The notes beneath the pieces were generated by a model. It was not told where the DNA came from, made no database searches, and saw nothing but the letters and a program-made list of their open reading frames with translations. This document shows, one piece after another, positions 7,516-15,452 of a DNA stretch of 32,851 bases. The translations under genes and the position numbers were made by a program. Every line of letters starts with the position of its first letter. The stretch's first letter is position 1. The stretch comes from Nocardioides sp. GTDB lineage: Bacteria > Actinomycetota > Actinomycetes > Propionibacteriales > Nocardioidaceae. The stretch spans positions 1-32,851 of the forward strand of contig NZ_JANINT010000151.1 in assembly GCF_024509035.1 (NCBI RefSeq), read 5' to 3'.

Positions 7516-8138
7516 TGCCCGTGCCGCACGGATTCGCGTGCATCGAGTCGACTGGGAGCCCGGTCGGCGGGCAGGTAAGCCCGATGCATCATCGCCGGTC
7601 GCGGGACGTCTAGTCCGGTGTGCCGCCCTTGTCGGACCCCGCGTCTACCGTGCGGGACCCGAGTCGAGGGTCGGCGGCTCGTCACGTAGCCCTAGCCTGC
7701 GAGAGGACCCGCAAAGTGTCACCCAACTGTTCCCAGACCCGCGGCACAAGCGTCGAGATTCAGGCGCGTGCTTGGCACGCCCTCAGCGACGAGTGGATGA
7801 ATGGCATTCCGTTCAACCACCTCGGTTGCACGAGTCCGAACCATGCCCCCGAGTACGTGGCGTGGTCGCCTTGGGCACCGGCGAACCTGCCCTCGATGAG
7901 CCGGGTGGCCTGGGCGGGGTCGTGCGTAATCCGCTCACCGAGGGGCTGTGGGTACGTGCGCCTCATCTTGCGTTGCCCGCGTGCGGCCCGGAGGCGGCTG
8001 CCCCGGATCAGTGGGGGGCATACGACTGTGGGAGGGCTCGACCCCTCCGCTGGTGGTTCAGAGCCCCGACTGGACCCCGCCGACCTTGCCCGAGCCGCGC
8101 GTGTTCGTGCCCGAATTACTTCGTCTCTCTGAGTAGGC
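7516..8138. other. 623-bp stretch without a recognisable gene
   Basis: Several overlapping open frames exist on both strands but none has recognisable domains. The best-supported plus-strand frame starts at GTG 7715, with GAGAGGA upstream, and runs to 8132 (about 138 residues; W-M-N-G-I-P-F-N-H-L near its start). It could be an orphan gene. The opposite strand is also open there. The segment may be a decayed passenger gene. A GGAGGG/CCCTCC hairpin without a T-tract lies near 8031-8050. Confidence 0.35.
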
Positions 8139-8327
8139 ATGAGCGGAAGCCGGTCGGGCAAACGCTGTCGCAAGCAGCGATACCGCACGCGCGTCGACGC
8201 ACTGATGGCACTCGCCCGCATACAGAGACGCGACAACACCAACCGGCCTAGGCAGGAGCACCGTGCGTACCAGTGCGACCGGTGCTTCGGATGGCACCTC
8301 ACCAGCGCCCCCGTGCGGCGTCGATGA
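8139..8327 (+). CDS. Small basic zinc-ribbon-like protein of mobile-element type
   Basis: This 62-residue protein starts at ATG 8139. It is rich in Arg/Lys: G-K-R-C-R-K-Q-R-Y-R-T-R, then a helix A-L-M-A-L-A-R-I-Q-R-R-D, then Y-Q-C-D-R-C-F-G-W-H-L-T-S. The C-x-x-C plus W-H-L-T-S ending is a pattern I associate with tiny conserved proteins of actinobacterial phages and integrated elements, whose function is not known. C10, the two Cys of C-D-R-C and the His of G-W-H could bind one zinc. It sits alone between the regulator and the hsd genes, with only a weak ribosome site. The gene is probably real. A nucleic-acid-binding role is only a guess from its charge. Confidence 0.6.
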   Translation: MSGSRSGKRCRKQRYRTRVDALMALARIQRRDNTNRPRQEHRAYQCDRCFGWHLTSAPVRRR

Positions 8328-8693
8328 CGATCATGACCGAGCAGCCGAGGAGCCGTCATGGCTGGCCTGTGAGGTTCGCCGTCGGAGACGGGACGGTCAC
8401 TACACGCCGACGCCGTCCGCAGGTGCCTGCTCCTCGCCGAGGAGTCTGTGCGCCACCTGGGCGGAGGGGGTCGCCGGTGGGAGGCCGGTGCCCCCGGTCA
8501 CCTCATCGCCACCATCGCCGGGCCAGGCGCGTTCCACTGACTCTGTCGGCGGTCCTCTCTAGGGTTGAGGTGTTTCAGCGTGTGCGCGCCGAACCGGTCG
8601 ACCAGTCGTCAATTCCGGGCAGTGTGGATCACAGCATCTGTGCCGAATAGCCGTACAGCACTACTCGATTGCAGTTAGAAGCGGAGCAGTTTG
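8328..8693 (+). other. Short region with a possible frameshifted small ORF, then hsdMS leader
   Basis: ATG 8333 opens a frame that reads M-T-E-Q ... V-R-F-A-V-G-D-G-T-V-T-T and then loses protein character. One base over, from about 8404, the sequence reads A-D-A-V-R-R-C-L-L-L-A-E-E-S-V-R-H-L and ends at 8540. If joined, this is a protein of about 68 residues of unknown function. The remainder, 8541-8693, is non-coding leader for the hsd gene, ending in a GGAG ribosome site at 8683-8686. Low confidence: composition could mislead in a GC-rich frame. Confidence 0.3.
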
Positions 8694-11288
8694 ATGAGCA
8701 ACCTTGGCAACTTCGTCTGGTCGATCGCGGACCAGTTGCGAGGCGTGTACCGGCCCAACCAGTACGGCAACGTCATCCTCCCGATGACGATCCTCCGCCG
8801 CCTGGACTGCATCCTCGAACCCACCCGAGATCAGGTGCGCGCCCTCGCCGAGTCCGAGAGTCGCGAGGAGATTCTCGACATAAAGGTTCGTCGTGAGTTC
8901 GGGCTGAACTTCTACAACACCTCCGCCTACGACCTAGCACGCCTGAAGAAGGACCCGGACGGTCTTCGGCACAACCTCATCGACTACGTGAGCAAGTTCT
9001 CGTCCAATATTGATGTTTTTGAGCGGTTTGGGTTCGAGAACGAGATTACGAAACTCGACGAGAAGAACCGGCTCTACATTCTCCTGTGCAGGTTCGCCGA
9101 CATTGACCTGCACCCGGACACGGTGACCAATGCTGAGATGGGCGACCTGTTCGAGGAACTCATCCGCAAGTTCGCCGAAGCCTCCAATGAGACCGCCGGA
9201 GAGCACTTCACTCCACGTGACGCCATTCGTCTGGCTGTCGACCTAGTCTTCGCCGAGGACGGAGACGCACTCACCGAGAAGGGCGTCGTCCGCACGGTCT
9301 ACGACCCCACCGTAGGCACTGGTGGCTTTCTCTCCGTTGCCGATGAACACCTCAAGTCCCGCAACCCAGATGCTCGCCTGACCCTGTTTGGCCAGGAGAT
9401 CAACGACCAGTCCTACGCCATCTGCAAGAGCGACATGATCGCGAAGGGCCAGGATCCAGCCAATATCAAGTTGGGTGACACCCTCGCCGAAGATCTGTTC
9501 GCCGGGCGCACCTTCGACTACTGCCTTTCCAATCCGCCCTACGGCGTCGACTGGAAGGCTTCTCATGAAGACGTTGTCGCCGAGTACGAGCGCGCCGGAA
9601 AGGACTCCAGGTTCCCTGGCGGACTGCCGCCCACGTCTGACGGACAGATGCTGTTCCTCCAGCATCTTGCGACAAAGATGCGCCCAATCGAGGATGGTGG
9701 TGGTCGCGCCGCCATCGTCCTCAACGGCTCACCCCTATTCAGCGGTGGCGCAGAATCCGGACCGAGCGAGATTCGCCGCTGGCTGATCGAGAGCGACATG
9801 GTGGAAGCCATCGTCTCTCTCCCGACCAACATGTTCTACAACACCGGCATCTCGACCTACATCTGGCTGCTCGACAACACCAAGCAAGCCGCACGCGTCG
9901 GCAAGATCCAGTTGATCGACGCGTCCGACATGTACACCAAGATGTCCAAGAGCCTCGGGTCCAAGAGTCGTGAACTCCCCGACTCTGCGCGCGAGACCAT
10001 CATGCGGCTGTACGACGATCTCGCCGAAAGCGACCATTCCAAGAACCTCAGCAACGACGAGTTCGGCTACTGGACCATCACCGTCGAACGTCCGCTCAGA
10101 CTAAACTTCAACTGCACGCCCGACCGCATTAAGAATGCACTCGCAGCCAAGTCACTCAAGACGCTTGACCTCGACACACTGGGCGAGTGCCTTGAAACGT
10201 TCGGGCTGGACACCTACTTCAACCGCGAGGCGTTCCTCAAGGACCTCAACCCACACCTTCGCGACCACGGCCTCGTGCTGACCACGCCACAACGAAAGGC
10301 TCTCTGGCAGTCCCTCGGCGAGCAGGACGAAAAAGCCGACATCTGCTACGACAAGCACGGCGATCCGGAGCCCGACACTAGTCTTCGAGACACCGAAACT
10401 ATCCCGTTCACGTATGGGGGGAACACTGATGGTGACGATGGTCGCAACATCACGATCAGTGCTTACGTCGAGAACGAAGTCCTTCCGTACCTCCCAGATG
10501 CTTGGGTCGATCACGCCAAGACCAAGGTCGGATATGAAATCCCCTTCGCGCGCCTGTTTCGACCTGACCCGAAGTCGTTCGATTTCCATGGAACCGTGGA
10601 TAGGTTCGCAGAGTCTGAGGCCGAAGCAACGAGGCTCGCACTCGCTGTCCGCGAGTTCGCCAGCGGCTTCGCCCGCCTCGCTCGCGAGCAGTCGTGGCCG
10701 GTTGTCCCGCTGCGTCGTGTGGTGCGGATCGTCAATGGTGGAACGCCGACTCCCGAGGACGAGAATTGGGGTGGAGACGTCCATTGGGCCACGCCCGTCG
10801 ACATCAACAATGCAGACGGGTTTCTTCGAGCGACGCTGCGCACGGTCACAGAACAAGGGCTCGGAAACGCGCGGGTATTGCCGCCTGGAAGTGTTCTGGT
10901 CAGTTCACGAGCGCCCATTGGAAGCGTCGCTGTCACCGAGATCGCGACGACGTTCAATCAGGGCTGCAAGGGGCTCGTTATGACTGGCGGCTTTCTGACA
11001 GCCGAATGCCTCGCCTATCAACTGATGGCTTCCAAGGGCCTGCTTGAGTCGCTCGGTCAGGGCACCACGTTTATGGAGATCAACTCGGACAAACTGGCGA
11101 GTGTCCCTGTGGTAGTTCCTCCCCCGGAATACCAAGACGGCGCTGCGTTCGCAGAGTGCATCGCGTCGTTCCACGGGGCGCGCAGATTGTTCGAGTCGTT
11201 AACCGATCAGGCGCGGGTCCGTCGGCGGGGCATGGACCTGCTGATCGGGCTTGGTGCAGCACCCGATGGCGGCCTAGGTGGGGCGTGA
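8694..11288 (+). CDS. Type I restriction-modification HsdM-HsdS fusion (M subunit plus single TRD)
   Basis: This 864-residue protein starts at ATG 8694, with GGAG 7 bases upstream. Residues 1-150 are the HsdM N-terminal helical domain. SAM motif I is D-P-T-V-G-T-G-G-F at 204-212, and the N6-adenine catalytic motif is N-P-P-Y at 280-283. Residues about 590-660 are a helical link. Residues about 668-815 form one HsdS target-recognition domain: W-P-V-V-P-L-R-R-V-V, N-G-G-T-P-T-P, V-L-V-S-S-R-A-P-I-G and the closing I-N-S-D-K-L-A-S-V-P-V-V-V-P-P-P. Normal HsdS has two TRDs joined by coiled coils. Here there is one, covalently attached to M, and no separate hsdS gene exists in the window. Two copies of the fusion would supply two identical half-sites, predicting a palindromic bipartite target. 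It protects host DNA and guides HsdR. Confidence 0.9.
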   Translation: MSNLGNFVWSIADQLRGVYRPNQYGNVILPMTILRRLDCILEPTRDQVRALAESESREEILDIKVRREFGLNFYNTSAYDLARLKKDPDGLRHNLIDYVSKFSSNIDVFERFGFENEITKLDEKNRLYILLCRFADIDLHPDTVTNAEMGDLFEELIRKFAEASNETAGEHFTPRDAIRLAVDLVFAEDGDALTEKGVVRTVYDPTVGTGGFLSVADEHLKSRNPDARLTLFGQEINDQSYAICKSDMIAKGQDPANIKLGDTLAEDLFAGRTFDYCLSNPPYGVDWKASHEDVVAEYERAGKDSRFPGGLPPTSDGQMLFLQHLATKMRPIEDGGGRAAIVLNGSPLFSGGAESGPSEIRRWLIESDMVEAIVSLPTNMFYNTGISTYIWLLDNTKQAARVGKIQLIDASDMYTKMSKSLGSKSRELPDSARETIMRLYDDLAESDHSKNLSNDEFGYWTITVERPLRLNFNCTPDRIKNALAAKSLKTLDLDTLGECLETFGLDTYFNREAFLKDLNPHLRDHGLVLTTPQRKALWQSLGEQDEKADICYDKHGDPEPDTSLRDTETIPFTYGGNTDGDDGRNITISAYVENEVLPYLPDAWVDHAKTKVGYEIPFARLFRPDPKSFDFHGTVDRFAESEAEATRLALAVREFASGFARLAREQSWPVVPLRRVVRIVNGGTPTPEDENWGGDVHWATPVDINNADGFLRATLRTVTEQGLGNARVLPPGSVLVSSRAPIGSVAVTEIATTFNQGCKGLVMTGGFLTAECLAYQLMASKGLLESLGQGTTFMEINSDKLASVPVVVPPPEYQDGAAFAECIASFHGARRLFESLTDQARVRRRGMDLLIGLGAAPDGGLGGA

Positions 11289-11303
11289 CCGCCGGGAGTG
11301 CTC

Positions 11304-12080
11304 TCAGGGCGTTGGCGCGATGTCGGGCGTGATCCTCGTAGCGCGTCGCCAGACGAGGGTGACGTAGTGAATCGCGCCCGGCATCACGGAGGCGTTACTG
11401 CCGACGACCCTCTCGGTGGAACTCGCCCAACGTTGGCCCTCGAACGTGAAATTTCTGGACAGTGCTTGTGCCCCTACCGTTACAGGGTCGCTGAGGATCT
11501 GGGCAATCCGAGCCGTGCCAACCCGACGGTTCGCCTGATGGAGCGGGCCTTCGCCGCGCCACTTCAGGTGGGCGGTCTCGGACAGGCAGATAACCAGGAG
11601 GTCTGCGCGGTCATTCTTGAGAAGGTCGATGTCCTTTTCCAGTTGAATGCCGTCGAGATTCCTTGTCTTCCCGAGCCAGCCTCGGACCTTGAACTCGATC
11701 CGCACAAACCGTCCAGGAGGGACGTCTCCGCCTCCCACCTTGCTGTCGCTCATCAGTTGCTCGTCCGGGTCCCGCGGGAAGATGGTCTGCCCTGCAAGGC
11801 GGAGTTTGGCCCTCGCCCCCGTGCCAAGAGCATCGCCATTCCGATTCCAGCCGATGAGTCGACCGCGCCTGTCCAATGTGACGTGCTGGACCTTCGCCCC
11901 GTGGTAGTTGATGCCGATGCGAAGTGTGTAGTGGGGGTTCCGCTGCTCCCGGAGGAGGACGAACTCGACATGATGCTGGACATACGACTCCGACGACGTC
12001 GCTATCGGGTTGCGAGCGAGCAGGTCTCTGAGGCTCGAATGGATCGATGCGCGCATCGAGTCAGGGGGAACGATCGGCAC
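11304..12080 (-). CDS. Uncharacterised PD-(D/E)XK-nuclease-like protein inside the hsd locus
   Basis: This 258-residue protein starts at GTG 12080 (GGAG is 9 bases upstream; ATG 12056 is an alternative). It is convergent with hsdMS (15 bp gap) and divergent from hsdR. No family is recognised by name. It has a helix with S-E-S-Y-V-Q-H-H-V-E-F, strands around residues 50-78, then D119, E129 and K131 in G-D-V-P-P ... I-E-F-K-V-R. Next come a helix with Q145 (L-D-G-I-Q-L-E-K-D-I) and a strand D-L-L-V-I-C-L-S-E. D, E-x-K and a following Gln on a helix fit a PD-(D/E)XK nuclease core. The opposite strand is also open (11298-12185), but that product is much less protein-like. It may be an accessory nuclease or a modulator of the RM system. 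Function is unknown. Confidence 0.65.
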   Translation of the reverse strand: MPIVPPDSMRASIHSSLRDLLARNPIATSSESYVQHHVEFVLLREQRNPHYTLRIGINYHGAKVQHVTLDRRGRLIGWNRNGDALGTGARAKLRLAGQTIFPRDPDEQLMSDSKVGGGDVPPGRFVRIEFKVRGWLGKTRNLDGIQLEKDIDLLKNDRADLLVICLSETAHLKWRGEGPLHQANRRVGTARIAQILSDPVTVGAQALSRNFTFEGQRWASSTERVVGSNASVMPGAIHYVTLVWRRATRITPDIAPTP

Positions 12081-12098
12081 TGCGTCTATCTCCGGTCC

Positions 12099-12114
12099 GC
12101 ATACATTTTGTCAA
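12099..12114 (-). promoter_or_regulatory. Shared motif TTGACAAAATGTATGC, copy 2
   Basis: It lies in the 94-bp divergent region between the PD-(D/E)XK gene and hsdR, and differs at one of 16 bases from the motif before the XRE regulator. On the plus strand it contains TACATT, a possible -10 box for hsdR. A protein bound here would be well placed to block hsdR expression until the methylase is made. Role inferred. Confidence 0.45.
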
Positions 12115-12174
12115 GCGCCTGCAAGTCTGCACCGGTTCGTCGCCGCGCGTGCTGCTTTTCCGAAAGGAACGCGG

Positions 12175-15100
12175 ATGGGTTCTGAGCATGAAAAGGCATT
12201 CGAGGACGAACTGTGCGCATACCTGGAGGCCCACGACTGGCTGTACTCAGCCACGGACGCCGGGTATGACAGGGACCGCGCACTATTCCCTGACGACGTT
12301 TTCGGCTGGCTTGAGGACACGCAGCCGGAGGAGTTAGCGAAGGTCGTTAAGCCGGACGCGAGCGCTGTGGACGGGAAGAAGTCGCGAGAGCAGTTCCTCG
12401 ACCGTCTGGTGAAGACGCTTGACGCGCCACTTGACGCTGGCGGCGGCACGCTGAACGTACTCCGCAAGGGGTTCAAGAAGACCCCCGCGAAGTTCCAGAT
12501 GTGCGTTTTCAAGCCCGCCACCACACTCAACGAGGCAACGTTGGAGCGGTATGGCAAGGTCCGCCTCCGCGTGATGCGCCAGGTCCACCACTCGCGTCAG
12601 CGGCCGAGCGACGCCATCGATCTGGTCTTCTTCATTAACGGCCTTCCAGTTGCGACGGTCGAGTTGAAGACCGACACGATGCAGAGCGTCGAGGACGCCA
12701 AAGTCCAGTACCGCAAGGACCGGCTGCCAAAGGGCGAACCGCTGCTGCAGTTCGGTTCCCGTGCGCTTGTGCACTTCGCCATGTCGAACGACGAAGTCCA
12801 CATGACCACGAAGTTGGCCGGGGCGGGCACCTTCTTCCTGCCGTTCAACATGGGCAACGACGGGGGAGCCGGGAACCCGGTCAACCCCGGGGGCTCCGCA
12901 ACGTCCTACATGTGGGAGCGGGTCTGGAACCGCGACGCGTGGCTGCACATCATCGGGAAGTTCCTCCACATCGAGCACCGCGACGACATCGACCCCATCA
13001 CCGGTGCGAAGTCGAAGGAGATGACGCTGCTGTTTCCTCGCTTCCACCAGTGGGAACTTGTTACCAACCTGCTCGACACCGTCAAGGCTGAGGGAGCCGG
13101 TCGCCGCTACCTCGGACAGCACTCCGCCGGATCCGGTAAGACCAACAGCATCTCCTGGCTCGCCCACGGCCTCTCCACGCTGCACGACGAGAACAACAGC
13201 AAGGTGTTCGACTCGGTCATCGTCGTCACCGACCGCAACGTCCTTGACGACCAGTTGCAGCAAGCCATCAAGCAAATCGAAGGCACCGCCGGAACGGTCG
13301 CCCGCATCAACATCGACGAGGCCCGCAAGGTCGGCCAGACCTCCAAGTCCGGCCTGCTGGCTCAGCAACTGCTGAACGGCAAGTTGATCGTCGTCGTCAC
13401 GATGCAGACGTTCCCGTTCGCGATGGCCGAGATCGCCGCCAACAAGGGGCTGGCGGGCAAGAGGTTCGCCATCATTGCTGACGAGGCCCACTCTTCCCAG
13501 ACCGGCCGCACCTCGCAGCAGTTGCGGAAGGTCCTCACCGCCGAGGAACAGGCCGAAGTCGAGGACGGGGGAGAGGTCGCGGTCGAGGACATCCTCGCCG
13601 CCGAGATGGAAGAACGCGCCGAGTCAAAGAATCTGTCGTTCTTCGCGTTCACCGCCACCCCGAAGCCCAAGACGATGGGCCTGTTCGGTCGCAAGGACGC
13701 TAACGGCGTCCCGCAGCCGTTCCACACGTACACGATGCGGCAGGCCATCGAAGAGGGCTTCATCCTCGACGTTCTCCAGAACTACACCACCTATGACACC
13801 GCCTTCCGGATCGCAGAGAAGGTCAAGGCGCAGGCCAAGGACAGCAAGGCCAAGTTGTCCCAGGTCAAAATGGTCGACGAGGCCGAGGCAACCAAGGGCC
13901 TCATGCGGTGGGTCTCCCTTCACCCGACCAACATTGCCCAGAAGGTCCAGATCATCGTCGAGCACTACCGCGCCAACGTGCGGCACCTGCTCGACGGTCA
14001 CGCCAAGGCCATGGTCGTCACCGAGTCCCGCGAAGCCGCTGTCCGCTACAAGGAAGCCATCGACGCCTACATCAAGAAGCGTGGCTACAAAGATGTCGCC
14101 ACCCTTGTCGCGTTCTCCGGCTCCATCGACGTACCCGGGGTCGCCTTCCTCGGCGTGACCCCGCCCTACACCGAAACCAGCCTCAACCCCGACCTGCGAG
14201 GCCGGTCACTGCCGCGTGCGTTCGCAACCAACGAGTTCCAGATCATGCTCGTCGCCAACAAGTTCCAGACCGGGTTCGACCAGCCGCTGCTTTGCGCCAT
14301 GTACGTGGACAAGATCTTGCGAGGCGTCTCCACCGTGCAGACCCTCTCGCGGCTCAACCGCACCTACCCGGCGGGCGGCAAGGACACCACCTTCGTCCTT
14401 GACTTCCGCAACGACCCCGACCAGATCCTGGCCGACTTCAAACAGCATTACGAGACCGCCACCATCGAAGGCGAGACCGACCCGGACCTGGTCCACGACC
14501 TCCAAGCCAAGTTGGACGCCGCTGGCATCTACACCCCCGGCGAAGTGGACGCGTTCGCGGACGCGTACGTGCTTGGCAAGGGCAACAGCGCCCTCCAAGC
14601 CCCGCTGAAGGCAGCCAAGGACCGGTTCAACAACCGCTACAACACCGCCGTCGAGGCAGGCGACAAGGCGACCATCGACGAACTCGACCTGTTCCGGAAG
14701 GACGTCGGCTCCTTCATCCGGCTCTACGACTACCTCTCCCAGATCGTGAACTACCAGGACGCCGATCTGGAGAAGCGGTCCCTTTACCTGCGGTTCCTCG
14801 CCCGCCAGTTGACGAACCGGCAGCGCAACCAGGAGATCGACTTCTCCACCGTCGAACTCACCCACATCAAGCAGACCCGGACCAGCGACGTCGCGCTCGA
14901 CCTTAGGCAGGGCGAGGCCGACCCGCTCAAGCCCGTCTCCGCCGCTGGCACCGGCGCGAAGCACGACCCCCGCATGGTCCGGTTCGAGGAGATCCTCAAC
15001 AAGGTCAACGACCTGTTCGCCGGAGAAGACTTCACCCCCGCCGAACAGCGCTCCTGGGTCGAAGGCGTCGTCACCGTCCTCATGGACGACGACACCATTC

Positions 15101-15306
15101 AGTCTCAAGCCGCCACCAACTCCAAGAAGCAATTCATGGAGTCCCCGGACCTCTCCGATGCGGTCATCGAAGCCGTGCTCGGCAACCAGACCAGCCACAA
15201 CAAGATGGCCGACATCTTCTTCACCGACGACAAGGTCAAGGTCGCTCTCGTTCACCTCCTCGGCTCACTCGTGCACGAGAACCTTCACGCCGAGGCCCGC
15301 GCATAG
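12175..15306 (+). CDS. hsdR: Type I restriction enzyme R subunit, HsdR
   Basis: This 1043-residue protein starts at ATG 12175, with AAAGGA 6 bases upstream. HsdR is the motor and nuclease of a type I complex: it pulls DNA through the M/S core by ATP hydrolysis and cuts far from the recognition site. An N-terminal PD-(D/E)XK domain shows D149 and E-L-K at 163-165 (I-D-L-V-F-F-I-N-G, then A-T-V-E-L-K). The SF2 motor shows Walker A S-A-G-S-G-K-T at 317-323 and motif II D-E-A-H at 436-439. F-A-F-T-A-T-P is motif III, and the later F-Q-T-G-F-D-Q and Q-T-L-S-R-L-N-R are motifs V and VI. The C-terminal third is the helical domain that docks on HsdM. Length is normal and the gene is intact. It is separated from hsdMS by the opposite-strand gene and has its own upstream region, so it can be regulated apart from the methylase. 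Confidence 0.95.
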   Translation: MGSEHEKAFEDELCAYLEAHDWLYSATDAGYDRDRALFPDDVFGWLEDTQPEELAKVVKPDASAVDGKKSREQFLDRLVKTLDAPLDAGGGTLNVLRKGFKKTPAKFQMCVFKPATTLNEATLERYGKVRLRVMRQVHHSRQRPSDAIDLVFFINGLPVATVELKTDTMQSVEDAKVQYRKDRLPKGEPLLQFGSRALVHFAMSNDEVHMTTKLAGAGTFFLPFNMGNDGGAGNPVNPGGSATSYMWERVWNRDAWLHIIGKFLHIEHRDDIDPITGAKSKEMTLLFPRFHQWELVTNLLDTVKAEGAGRRYLGQHSAGSGKTNSISWLAHGLSTLHDENNSKVFDSVIVVTDRNVLDDQLQQAIKQIEGTAGTVARINIDEARKVGQTSKSGLLAQQLLNGKLIVVVTMQTFPFAMAEIAANKGLAGKRFAIIADEAHSSQTGRTSQQLRKVLTAEEQAEVEDGGEVAVEDILAAEMEERAESKNLSFFAFTATPKPKTMGLFGRKDANGVPQPFHTYTMRQAIEEGFILDVLQNYTTYDTAFRIAEKVKAQAKDSKAKLSQVKMVDEAEATKGLMRWVSLHPTNIAQKVQIIVEHYRANVRHLLDGHAKAMVVTESREAAVRYKEAIDAYIKKRGYKDVATLVAFSGSIDVPGVAFLGVTPPYTETSLNPDLRGRSLPRAFATNEFQIMLVANKFQTGFDQPLLCAMYVDKILRGVSTVQTLSRLNRTYPAGGKDTTFVLDFRNDPDQILADFKQHYETATIEGETDPDLVHDLQAKLDAAGIYTPGEVDAFADAYVLGKGNSALQAPLKAAKDRFNNRYNTAVEAGDKATIDELDLFRKDVGSFIRLYDYLSQIVNYQDADLEKRSLYLRFLARQLTNRQRNQEIDFSTVELTHIKQTRTSDVALDLRQGEADPLKPVSAAGTGAKHDPRMVRFEEILNKVNDLFAGEDFTPAEQRSWVEGVVTVLMDDDTIQSQAATNSKKQFMESPDLSDAVIEAVLGNQTSHNKMADIFFTDDKVKVALVHLLGSLVHENLHAEARA

Positions 15307-15452
15307 GAGCAACGACCCGGCAGGAACGGCTCCGAGCATGCCGATTAGAGGCAAGGCGATACCGATCGGACCGTTCTGCGCGCAGACCTGTCGGTGGTGG
15401 CGCGTACGGTCAGAGCGAACGAATACGAGGGAAAGCAACGAGGGATTGAACC

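Noticed and set aside
8031..8050. tRNA-like or terminator hairpin in the passenger region
   Set aside because: The GGAGGG/CCCTCC stem is not followed by a T-tract, and the neighbouring GGTTCAGAGCC does not fit a T-loop.
11298..12185. 295-codon plus-strand open frame opposite the PD-(D/E)XK-like gene
   Set aside because: Its product lacks recognisable motifs and protein-like segments. The minus-strand product has a coherent fold pattern with D, E-x-K and Q, and starts in a sensible divergent region. The plus frame is most likely an antisense by-product of high GC.
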